Source of the DNA: Pseudomonadota bacterium
GTDB lineage: Bacteria > Pseudomonadota > Gammaproteobacteria > Xanthomonadales > Xanthomonadaceae
Direction of reading: 5' to 3'
NCBI GenBank assembly: GCA_023386795.1
Contig: JAEWJB010000054.1
Coordinates: forward strand, 1-9,373
DNA length: 9,373 nt
Positions 1-5,958 of the stretch are shown here, piece by piece; the first letter of the stretch is position 1; every line of letters starts with the position of its first letter. The notes beneath the pieces are model-generated. The model was not told where the DNA came from, made no database searches, and worked only from the letters and a program-made list of their open reading frames with translations. Position numbers and translations under genes: made by a program.

Positions 1-246
1 GTGATGATCGTGCTCAACGTCGAGGACCGCGTGGTCGGCATCGTCGTGGACAGCGTCTCGGACGTGATCCCGCTGACCGAGGAGCAGATCCGCCCGACGC
101 CGGAATTCGGCGCCGCGGTGGACACCCGCTTCATCTCCGGCATCGGCACGCAGGACGACCGCATGCTGATCCTGCTCGACATCGAGACCCTGCTCGATAG
201 CGCCGACCTTTCGCCGCAGGAAACGCTCGCCGAGGAAGCTGCCTGA
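1..246 (+). CDS. cheW: CheW chemotaxis coupling protein, 3' part (truncated by window edge)
   Basis: This is the C-terminal 81 residues of CheW, the cytoplasmic SH3-like adaptor that links chemoreceptors to the histidine kinase CheA in the signalling array. The visible part carries the family's conserved core (VLNVEDRVVGIVVDSVSDV, then LTEEQIRPTPEF), followed by a GIG turn and the RMLILLDIETLL strand, matching the C-terminal half of E. coli CheW closely. The reading frame is open from the first base. Full CheW is roughly twice this length, so the GTG at position 1 is an internal valine and the true start lies upstream of the window. The protein ends in a short acidic/alanine tail, as is common. 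The gene ends just before three tandem hairpins and lies upstream of other chemotaxis genes on the same strand. Identity is very likely; whether the genome has other cheW copies cannot be seen. Confidence 0.96.
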   Translation: MMIVLNVEDRVVGIVVDSVSDVIPLTEEQIRPTPEFGAAVDTRFISGIGTQDDRMLILLDIETLLDSADLSPQETLAEEAA

Positions 247-252
247 CAGCCC

Positions 253-308
253 GTGTCGGGCATATCCCGACACCTGCGCCGCAAGCGCAGTGAACTGTGG
301 CGCAGTTC
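253..308 (+). other. Three abutting perfect hairpins after cheW
   Basis: Three small perfect inverted repeats sit back to back just after the cheW stop codon. The first is GTGTCGGG / CCCGACAC (253-260 and 266-273, loop CATAT). The second is CTGCGC / GCGCAG (274-279 and 285-290, loop CGCAA). The third is GAACTG / CAGTTC (292-297 and 303-308, loop TGGCG). All loops are 5 nt, and the hairpins are separated by 0 and 1 nt. No T-run follows, so this is not a standard Rho-independent terminator. It could protect the cheW mRNA 3' end, mark a processing or Rho-dependent end, or be a small structured RNA element. The structure is direct observation; the function is inference. Confidence 0.6.
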
Positions 309-321
309 TCATCCCGCCCGT

Positions 322-348
322 TCAAGTTGTCCGCGCAGGCGCCGATAG
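322..348 (+). promoter_or_regulatory. Sigma-28 (FliA) type promoter upstream of the OB-fold gene
   Basis: TCAAGTTG (322-329), an 11-nt spacer, and GCCGATAG (341-348) match the enterobacterial FliA consensus TAAAGTTT-N11-GCCGATAA at 6 of 8 and 7 of 8 positions with exact spacing. Transcription would start near 354-356, about 45 nt ahead of the ATG at 400. This would place the secreted OB-fold gene, and perhaps the receptor behind it, in the late flagellar/chemotaxis regulon. A 6-bp inverted repeat (351-356 / 366-371) straddles the predicted start of the transcript and may have no role. Confidence 0.8.
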
Positions 349-399
349 CTGCCTCAAGGCCCGTGTGAGGCCACCGCTCCCCACCTTCGGAGATATCCC

Positions 400-783
400 A
401 TGAAAACCCTGTTCACCCTGATCCCCGCCCTCGCCCTGGCCACCCTGTCGGCTGATGTCCTGGCCCAGTCCCAGGAAATGATCCCGCCGGAAATGGCGAC
501 CCGCTTCGTCGGCAAGGACGGCATGGTGTGCGGCAAGGTCGAGAAGGCCAAGTACGCCCAGTCTTCCGAGGGCGAGCCGACCTTCCTGTACATGGGCGGC
601 ATGTTCCCGCGCCACACCTTCTCGGCCCGCATCGACGGCGCCAACCGCAGCAAGTTCTCCTTCGCCCCGGAAACCCTGGAAGGCAAGGACGTCTGCGTGA
701 TCGGCAAGATCCAGCGCGACGCCTCGCGCGCGGAAATCGAAGTCAGCTCGCCGTCCAGCCTGAAGCTGGCGACGATCAAGTAA
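400..783 (+). CDS. Secreted OB-fold nucleic-acid-binding-like protein of unknown function
   Basis: This 127-residue protein has a clear Sec signal peptide: a Lys near the start, a hydrophobic core LFTLIPALALATLSA, and an expected cut after VLA at residue 22. It therefore probably acts in the periplasm or outside the cell. The mature part (about 35-127) has the pattern I recognise from small OB-fold proteins often labelled nuclease-associated or DNA-binding: FVGKDGMVCGKVEKAKYA, PTFLYMGGMFPRHTF, a basic RSKF, then EGKDVCVIGKI and a closing EIEVSSPSSLKL strand. There are only two cysteines, C44 and C99, both on predicted beta strands, and they could form a disulfide after export. The start is supported by GGAG (389-392), 7 nt before the ATG. 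A sigma-28 promoter lies just upstream and a chemoreceptor gene follows. The fold is likely; ligand and role are unknown, and nucleic-acid binding is only a family association. Confidence 0.88.
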   Translation: MKTLFTLIPALALATLSADVLAQSQEMIPPEMATRFVGKDGMVCGKVEKAKYAQSSEGEPTFLYMGGMFPRHTFSARIDGANRSKFSFAPETLEGKDVCVIGKIQRDASRAEIEVSSPSSLKLATIK

Positions 784-795
784 TACCCCGCCGCG

Positions 796-820
796 CCGTC
801 CCGCGCCGTGCGCGGGACGG
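796..820 (+). other. Strong GC hairpin between the OB-fold gene and the receptor gene
   Basis: CCGTCCCGCGC (796-806) pairs perfectly with GCGCGGGACGG (810-820) around a 3-nt loop, an 11-bp stem. No T-run follows, so full termination is doubtful. It may attenuate read-through or stabilise the upstream mRNA end, letting the secreted protein and the receptor be made in different amounts. I see no convincing sigma-28 or sigma-70 promoter between it and the receptor start at 869, so read-through from the promoter at 322-348 is plausible. Confidence 0.55.
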
Positions 821-868
821 TGCCTGGCCCTCCCGCCGGGCAACGTCACAGGAAGAGGAAGCGCGTAC

Positions 869-3229
869 ATGCAGTGGATCAACAAATTCAAACTCGGCCC
901 GAAGCTGATGCTGATCTTCGGCATCGTCATGGTCATCATGCTGATCCAGGGCATCATCGCCTATGCCGGCCTTGCCGCCCTCAACAACGTGACGCGCGAA
1001 CTGGCCGGCGACTCGATGGCCAGCGTGCGCGAAGCCGGCGAACTGCGCGGCATGATCGGCGAATACCGCAACTCGGCCTACCAGGGCCTGATCCGCGCCA
1101 GTGATTCGGTCAAGCAGGACGCCAAGCAGCGTCAGGCGAGCCTGAAGAAGGATATCGACGCAACCATCGCCGACTATCCGAAGCTGCTGCGCAGCGACGA
1201 GCAGAAGAAGCAGTACCAGAAGTTCGTCGCCGACTGGAAGAAGGCATCGGCCTCCTACGCCAGCGTCGAGGAAATGCTCGAACTCAACCTGCCCGACGAC
1301 GCCGTGGACACCTTCGTCGGCGAAACCCGTGCCGCCCACCTGGCCGCGCAGGCATCGCTGGCCAAGCTGATCGACGAAGACAACCGCCTCGCCCAGGCCG
1401 CCAAGGACAAGGCCGAGACCGTGCACGCCACCTCGGTCACGCTGACCGTGGTGATGGTGCTGGCCGGCATCGCCGGTGGCCTGGTGCTGGCATGGCTGTT
1501 CGCCCGCTCGCTGGTCGGCAACATGCGCGGCGCGGTGAATGTCGCCAACGACGTGGCGACCGGCAAGCTGGACGGCCATATCGACACCGCCGCCTCCGAC
1601 GAGGTGGGCGACCTGATGCGCGCCCTGCAGCGCATGCAGCGCGACCTGAAGGAGCGCATTGAACGCGACCAGGCCGTCGCCGCCGAGAACCTGCGCATCC
1701 GCACCGCGCTGGATGCCTCCTCCACCGGCGTGATCATCACCGACCCGTCGCTGCACGTCGTCTACACCAACCCGGCGATCCACCAGGTCATCGCCCAGCA
1801 CGCCGAGGACTTCCAGCAGGCGCTGCCGGCACTGGACATCGAGGCCTCGCTGGTCGGCCACAGCGTCAACGTGCTCGAGCACGGCGGCGAGGTGGACCCG
1901 AAGTTCGTCGCCCAGCTGGAGAAGAACGGTTCGGCGCGTCGCGAGATGCGCTATGGCGATGCGCATATCGCGCAGATCGTGTCGATGATCCGCGACGCCG
2001 ACGGCCAGGCCGTGGGCACCGTGTGCGAATGGCGCGACCGCAGCATCGAAGTGCAGGTGGAAGAGGAAGTGGCGCGCATCGTCGAGTCGGCCGCCGCCGG
2101 CGACATGGGCGGCCGCGTGGCTGTCGAGGGCAAGGAAGGCTTCTTCCTGCAGCTGGCGCAGCAGCTCAACGGCTTGCTGGATGCCAATGGCGCCTCGATC
2201 GAACAAGTCTCGCACCTGCTGGCCGCGCTGTCGCAGGGCGACCTGACCGCGCGCATCCACGGCGACTTCCAGGGCGTGTTCGCCCGGATGCGCGATGATG
2301 CCAACGCCACCGCCGAGCAGCTGACCGAGATCGTCGGCCGCATCAAGCAGTCCTCGGTGGCGATCAACTCCGCCGCCGGTGAAATCGCCGCCGGCAACAG
2401 CGACCTGTCGCGCCGCACCGAGCAGCAGGCCGCCAACCTGGAAGAAACCGCCGCCTCGATGGAGGAACTCACCTCCACCGTGCGCCAGAACGCCGAACAT
2501 GCCCGCCAGGCCAACCAGCTGGCCCAGGGTGCCGCCTCGGTGGCTTCGCAGGGTGGCGAGGTGGTCGGCAAGGTCGTCACCACCATGGGCGACATCGAGA
2601 AGTCCTCCAAGAAGATCGCCGAGATCATCTCGGTCATCGACGGCATCGCCTTCCAGACCAACATCCTGGCGCTCAACGCCGCGGTGGAAGCGGCGCGTGC
2701 CGGCGAGCAAGGCCGCGGCTTTGCCGTGGTGGCCTCGGAAGTGCGCACGCTGGCCCAGCGTTCGGCCAATGCGGCCAAGGAAATCAAGGGGCTGATCGAC
2801 GATTCGGTCGGTCGCGTGGCCGACGGTTCGGCCCTGGTGCACAAGGCCGGCGCCACGATGGGCGAGATCGTCGCCTCGGTGCAGCGCGTGACCGACATCA
2901 TGGCCGAGATTTCCGCCGCGTCGCAGGAGCAGTCCGCCGGCATCGAGCAGGTCAACCAGACCATCACCCAGATGGACGAGACGACCCAGCAAAACGCCGC
3001 GTTGGTCGAGGAGGCCACTGCCGCCGCCCGCGCGATGGAAGAACAGGCCGGCCAGCTGTCCGACGCCGTGTCGATCTTCCGACTGGAGGCCCAGGCGGCC
3101 GAGCCGGTGGCCCCGGCGCCGCGAGCCGTCGAACGCGTGGCCAAGGCCGCACCGGCGCCGCGCGCCGCGCGTCCGGCCCGCAAGGAAGCCGAAGCAGTGG
3201 CCGCCGACAGCGACTGGCAGGAATTCTGA
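869..3229 (+). CDS. Methyl-accepting chemotaxis protein, 4HB-HAMP-PAS-HAMP-HAMP-MCP, with C-terminal pentapeptide
   Basis: This is a 786-residue inner-membrane chemoreceptor that controls CheA through CheW. In order: TM1 (about 13-35); a mostly helical periplasmic region resembling the four-helix-bundle sensor (about 36-188); TM2 (about 190-211); HAMP (about 212-263); a PAS domain (about 275-392); two further HAMP-like units (about 397-448 and 449-500, with AAAGDM and LSQGDLTARI signatures); and a long signalling coiled coil whose tip around 591-618 carries IAFQTNILALNAAVEAARAG. The signalling part closely follows E. coli Tsr, which suggests the 36-heptad class. Glutamate/glutamine pairs around TEQQAANLEETAASMEEL are candidate methylation or deamidation sites. 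After a Pro/Ala-rich linker the protein ends in DWQEF (782-786), an xWxxF CheR-docking pentapeptide. The start is supported by a purine-rich RBS (GGAAGAGGA, 851-859). The ligand is unknown. PAS plus two HAMPs resemble Pseudomonas Aer2. Confidence 0.95.
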   Translation: MQWINKFKLGPKLMLIFGIVMVIMLIQGIIAYAGLAALNNVTRELAGDSMASVREAGELRGMIGEYRNSAYQGLIRASDSVKQDAKQRQASLKKDIDATIADYPKLLRSDEQKKQYQKFVADWKKASASYASVEEMLELNLPDDAVDTFVGETRAAHLAAQASLAKLIDEDNRLAQAAKDKAETVHATSVTLTVVMVLAGIAGGLVLAWLFARSLVGNMRGAVNVANDVATGKLDGHIDTAASDEVGDLMRALQRMQRDLKERIERDQAVAAENLRIRTALDASSTGVIITDPSLHVVYTNPAIHQVIAQHAEDFQQALPALDIEASLVGHSVNVLEHGGEVDPKFVAQLEKNGSARREMRYGDAHIAQIVSMIRDADGQAVGTVCEWRDRSIEVQVEEEVARIVESAAAGDMGGRVAVEGKEGFFLQLAQQLNGLLDANGASIEQVSHLLAALSQGDLTARIHGDFQGVFARMRDDANATAEQLTEIVGRIKQSSVAINSAAGEIAAGNSDLSRRTEQQAANLEETAASMEELTSTVRQNAEHARQANQLAQGAASVASQGGEVVGKVVTTMGDIEKSSKKIAEIISVIDGIAFQTNILALNAAVEAARAGEQGRGFAVVASEVRTLAQRSANAAKEIKGLIDDSVGRVADGSALVHKAGATMGEIVASVQRVTDIMAEISAASQEQSAGIEQVNQTITQMDETTQQNAALVEEATAAARAMEEQAGQLSDAVSIFRLEAQAAEPVAPAPRAVERVAKAAPAPRAARPARKEAEAVAADSDWQEF

Positions 3230-3250
3230 TCTCTCCAGGTGGTACGCAAC

Positions 3251-3287
3251 AACAGACACCCCGGCCCCGGCCGGGGTTTCTGTTTTT
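3251..3287 (+). terminator. Rho-independent terminator after the receptor gene
   Basis: CCCCGGC (3259-3265) pairs with GCCGGGG (3270-3276) around a 4-nt loop and is followed by TTTCTGTTTTT. The outer bases AACAGA (3251-3256) also pair with TCTGTT (3279-3284), giving a long stem with one C/T mismatch. It lies 22 nt after the receptor stop. It separates the receptor unit from the cheR operon, which has its own promoter. Confidence 0.9.
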
Positions 3288-3364
3288 CCGGCATACGTAC
3301 CCGCAGACAGTTCCACCGGCACGCTTTCGCGACAACCCGCAGGAATCTGCGACTCAGCGCGCAC

Positions 3365-3392
3365 TACAGTTCGCGCCGGGCGCGGCCGATAA
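3365..3392 (+). promoter_or_regulatory. Sigma-28 (FliA) type promoter of the cheR-cheD-cheB operon
   Basis: The -10 element GCCGATAA (3385-3392) is an exact match to the FliA consensus. The -35 element TACAGTTC (3365-3372) matches TAAAGTTT at 6 of 8 positions, but the spacer is 12 nt, one longer than optimal. Transcription would begin near 3399, about 17 nt before the cheR ATG at 3416, so cheR cannot start at the in-frame GTG at 3239. A strong terminator just upstream supports a new transcription unit here. Confidence 0.7.
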
Positions 3393-3415
3393 CCCTATTG
3401 ACCCCGAGGTGCCGA

Positions 3416-4276
3416 ATGCCGCCCAGCCCCGCCCCCGCTTCCGCCGACAGCCGCGAATTCGAATTCGCGGATCGTGACTTCCGTCGTGTCTGCGAGCTGA
3501 TCCACCAGCGCGCCGGCATCGCCCTGGCGCCGGCCAAGCGCGACATGGTCTATGGCCGCCTGTCGCGGCGCCTGCGTGCACTCGGCCTGCGTTCGTTCCG
3601 CGATTACCTGGACTTGCTGGAGAGCGGCGAGGAAGAGGCCGAGTGGCAGTCGTTCACCAATGCGCTGACCACCAACCTCACCTCCTTCTTCCGCGAACCC
3701 CACCACTTCGACAAGCTGCGCGAGGAACTGCTGCGGCGCCGGCATGAACCCACGCTCAAGCTGTGGTCGTGCGCGGCCTCCACCGGCGAAGAGCCCTACT
3801 CGATGGCCATCACCGCCTGCGAGGCCTTCGGCACCCTGGCGCCGCCGGTACGCATCCTGGCCACCGACGTCGACACGCAGGTACTGGAGACCGGGGCGCG
3901 CGGCGTGTACCCCGTCGACCGCGTGTCCTCGCTGGACCCGGCCCTGAAACGCAAGTATTTCCAGCGCGGCAGCGGCCCCAACGAAGGCAAGTGCCGCGTG
4001 GTACCCGCATTGCGCCAGCTCATCGAGTTTCGCCAGCTCAATCTGCTGGCACCGCGCTACGACGTCGGCGGCCCGTTCAGCGCGGTGTTCTGCCGCAACG
4101 TGATGATCTATTTCGACAAGCCCACCCAGCGCGGCATCCTCTCGCGCCTGGTGCCGCACCTGGGCGAGGACGGCCTGTTGTACACCGGGCACTCGGAGAA
4201 CTACCTGCACGCCGCCGACCTGATCCAACCCTGCGGCCGCACGCTGTACCGCGCCGCCCGCGGAGTCCGCGCATGA
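3416..4276 (+). CDS. cheR: CheR chemotaxis protein methyltransferase
   Basis: CheR transfers methyl groups from S-adenosylmethionine to receptor glutamates during adaptation. The 286-residue protein has the N-terminal helical domain (about 15-85) with FADRDFRRVCELIHQRAGI, then the family hallmark LTTNLTSFFRE (84-94). The Rossmann-like SAM domain shows AASTGEEPYS (about 120-129), ILATDVDT and CRNVMIYFDK (226-235), and near the end GHSEN. The beta-subdomain loop reads RGSGPNEG (184-191), close to RGTGPHEG in E. coli CheR, the loop associated with pentapeptide-dependent CheR. I chose the ATG at 3416 because it has GAGG (3406-3409) 6 nt upstream, lies just after the predicted promoter, and gives a family-typical length; the open frame extends back to 3239. 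The stop overlaps the cheD start (ATGA, 4273-4276), which implies translational coupling. Confidence 0.97.
   Translation: MPPSPAPASADSREFEFADRDFRRVCELIHQRAGIALAPAKRDMVYGRLSRRLRALGLRSFRDYLDLLESGEEEAEWQSFTNALTTNLTSFFREPHHFDKLREELLRRRHEPTLKLWSCAASTGEEPYSMAITACEAFGTLAPPVRILATDVDTQVLETGARGVYPVDRVSSLDPALKRKYFQRGSGPNEGKCRVVPALRQLIEFRQLNLLAPRYDVGGPFSAVFCRNVMIYFDKPTQRGILSRLVPHLGEDGLLYTGHSENYLHAADLIQPCGRTLYRAARGVRA
3451..3470. repeat. Perfect 20-bp palindrome inside the 5' end of cheR
   Basis: CCGCGAATTC followed directly by GAATTCGCGG reads identically on both strands. It covers cheR codons for REFEFA (residues 13-18), about 50 nt downstream of the predicted transcription start. It could be a dimeric-regulator site or an mRNA hairpin, or simply follow from coding the Glu-Phe-Glu-Phe stretch. 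The palindrome is certain; any function is not. Confidence 0.4.
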
Positions 4277-4869
4277 CCTCGGCCCTGAAGATCGACGAGG
4301 TGATGCGCTACCGCGACACCCGCTTCCAGACCATCGCCGCCAAGCTGCTGCCCACGCAGTACCTGGTCGTGGACGACGACACCGCGCTGACCACCACCCT
4401 GGGCTCCTGCGTGGCCGCCTGCGTGCGCGACCCGGTGCTGAAGATCGGCGGCATGAACCACTTCCTGCTGCCCGAGGGCCAGGTCGGCGACGGTGCGCCG
4501 GCACGTTACGGCAGCTACGCGATGGAACTGCTCATCAACGACCTGCTCAAGCGCGGCGCGCACCGCAAGCGCCTGGAGGCCAAGGTGTTCGGCGGCGCCA
4601 ACGTGCTCAAGGGCTTCACCTCCAACCCGGTGGGCACGCGCAACGCCGAATTCGTGCGTGCGTACCTGCACGCCGAGCATATTCCCATCGTCGCCGAGGA
4701 CCTGTGCGGCATCCATCCGCGCAAGGTCTGGTTCTTCCCGGTCACCGGCCGTGTCGTGGTGCAGCGCCTGCCGCATGCGCACGAGGCCGAGGTGGCCGCC
4801 ACCGAGTCGGCCGTACGCGCCCGCCTGTCCAAGACGCCGGTCAGCGGCGGCGTGGAGCTGTTCCAATGA
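4273..4869 (+). CDS. cheD: CheD chemoreceptor glutamine deamidase
   Basis: CheD hydrolyses specific receptor glutamines to glutamates, maturing receptors for methylation; in some bacteria it also binds CheC. The 198-residue protein contains the papain-like catalytic set expected from Thermotoga CheD: Thr40 and Cys46 in ALTTTLGSCV, and His63 in IGGMNHFLLP. Other family marks are AKVFGGANVLKGF, NAEFVRAYL and the DLCGIHPRKVWFFPVTGRV strand. An N-terminal extension of about 30 residues precedes the core. The ATG overlaps the cheR stop, with GGAG (4262-4265) 7 nt upstream, and the stop overlaps the cheB ATG (4866-4869). The neighbouring receptor has Gln-containing candidate methylation sites and is an obvious substrate candidate. 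No cheC is visible in the window. E. coli lacks CheD although its receptors and CheR resemble those here, so the adaptation set is a mixed one. Confidence 0.97.
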   Translation: MTSALKIDEVMRYRDTRFQTIAAKLLPTQYLVVDDDTALTTTLGSCVAACVRDPVLKIGGMNHFLLPEGQVGDGAPARYGSYAMELLINDLLKRGAHRKRLEAKVFGGANVLKGFTSNPVGTRNAEFVRAYLHAEHIPIVAEDLCGIHPRKVWFFPVTGRVVVQRLPHAHEAEVAATESAVRARLSKTPVSGGVELFQ

Positions 4870-5951
4870 ACCTGCAAGCCCCGGTACGCGTCCTGATCGT
4901 CGACGACTCGGCGGTCGTGCGGCAGATCCTCACCGAGATCCTCTCGCGCGACATCGGCATCGAGGTGGTCGGCAGCGCCGCAGACCCGCTGTTGGCGCGC
5001 GACAAGATCAAGCGCCTGAATCCGGACGTCATCACCCTGGACGTGGAAATGCCCCGCATGGACGGGCTCGCGTTCCTGGAGAACCTGATGCGCCTGCGTC
5101 CCACGCCGGTGGTGATGATCTCCTCGCTGACCGAGCGCGGCGCGGACACCACGCTGCAGGCCCTGTCGCTGGGTGCGGTGGATTTCGTCGCCAAGCCCAA
5201 GCTGGATGTCGCGCGCGGGCTGGAAAGCTACGCCGAGGAGATCGTCGGCAAGGTCAAGGCCGCCGCGCAGGCGCGCGTGCGCCCGCTGGCGCGACCGGCC
5301 GCCGCCAAGGTCGAACTCGACACCCCGGCAGCCACGCCGTCCAGTGTCGCCGCGCGCGCGGGCCTGTTCCGCACCACCGACCGCCTCATCGCCATCGGCG
5401 CCTCGGCCGGTGGTACCGAGGCCCTGCGCGTAGTGCTCGAAGGCATGCCCGCCGACGCCCCGGCCGTGGTACTGACCCAGCACCTGCCGGCCAGTTTCAG
5501 CACGGCGTTTGCCGAACGCCTGGATCGCCATTCGGCGATGTCCGTGCGCGAGGCCAGCGACGGCGAAGCCGTCCTGCCGGGCCATGCCTACCTGCCGCCC
5601 GGCGGGCGCCATCTGCGCGTGATCCGCGACGGCGCCCGCTGGCGCTGCCGCATCGACGACACCGAGCCGGTCAACCGGCACAAGCCGGCGGTGGACGTGC
5701 TGTTCCGCTCGGTGGCAGCCAATGCCGGCCCCAACGCGGTGGGCGCGATCCTGACCGGCATGGGCGACGATGGCGCCCGTGGCCTGCTCGAAATGCAGCA
5801 GGCCGGTGCCGCCACCCTGGTGCAGGACGAAGCCACCTCCGTGGTCTGGGGCATGCCCGGCGCGGCGTTCAAGCTTGGCGCCGCACAGGAGACCGTGCCG
5901 CTGGAGCGTGTCGCCGAACGCCTGCTCGCGCTTTCCCACGTAAGCCGCTGA
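4866..5951 (+). CDS. cheB: CheB receptor methylesterase/deamidase response regulator
   Basis: CheB is phosphorylated by CheA and removes methyl groups from receptors. The 361-residue protein has a receiver domain (about 6-125) with the acidic pair D13-D14, phospho-acceptor D59 in TLDVEMPRMDG, VVMISSLTERG (S86/S87) and K110 in VAKPK. A linker rich in Ala, Arg and Pro (about 130-165) leads to the methylesterase domain. Its catalytic triad, by alignment to Salmonella CheB, is S180 (GASAGG), H206 (TQHLP) and D302 (TGMGDDGA). All catalytic residues are present and the length is normal. The ATG overlaps the cheD stop by ATGA, with GGAG (4854-4857) 8 nt upstream. Its stop is 7 nt before the c-di-GMP enzyme gene, so the operon continues. 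Confidence 0.97.
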   Translation: MNLQAPVRVLIVDDSAVVRQILTEILSRDIGIEVVGSAADPLLARDKIKRLNPDVITLDVEMPRMDGLAFLENLMRLRPTPVVMISSLTERGADTTLQALSLGAVDFVAKPKLDVARGLESYAEEIVGKVKAAAQARVRPLARPAAAKVELDTPAATPSSVAARAGLFRTTDRLIAIGASAGGTEALRVVLEGMPADAPAVVLTQHLPASFSTAFAERLDRHSAMSVREASDGEAVLPGHAYLPPGGRHLRVIRDGARWRCRIDDTEPVNRHKPAVDVLFRSVAANAGPNAVGAILTGMGDDGARGLLEMQQAGAATLVQDEATSVVWGMPGAAFKLGAAQETVPLERVAERLLALSHVSR

Positions 5952-5958
5952 GGCGACG

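Noticed and set aside
1..3. GTG at the first base as the cheW start
   Set aside because: The residues following it match the middle of CheW, not its N-terminus; the frame is simply cut by the window edge.
3338..3351. Small hairpin CGCAG / CTGCG upstream of cheR
   Set aside because: A 5-bp stem is expected often by chance in GC-rich DNA, with no supporting context.
776..3364. 862-codon open frame on the minus strand opposite the chemoreceptor
   Set aside because: It is antisense to a fully recognisable receptor, its translation is low-complexity (His, Gly, Ala, Asp rich) with no known motifs, and such frames are expected opposite GC-rich codon usage.
3239..3415. Upstream extension of cheR to a GTG at 3239
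   Set aside because: It would cover the terminator and the sigma-28-like promoter, has no CheR-like sequence, and the ATG at 3416 has a good ribosome binding site.
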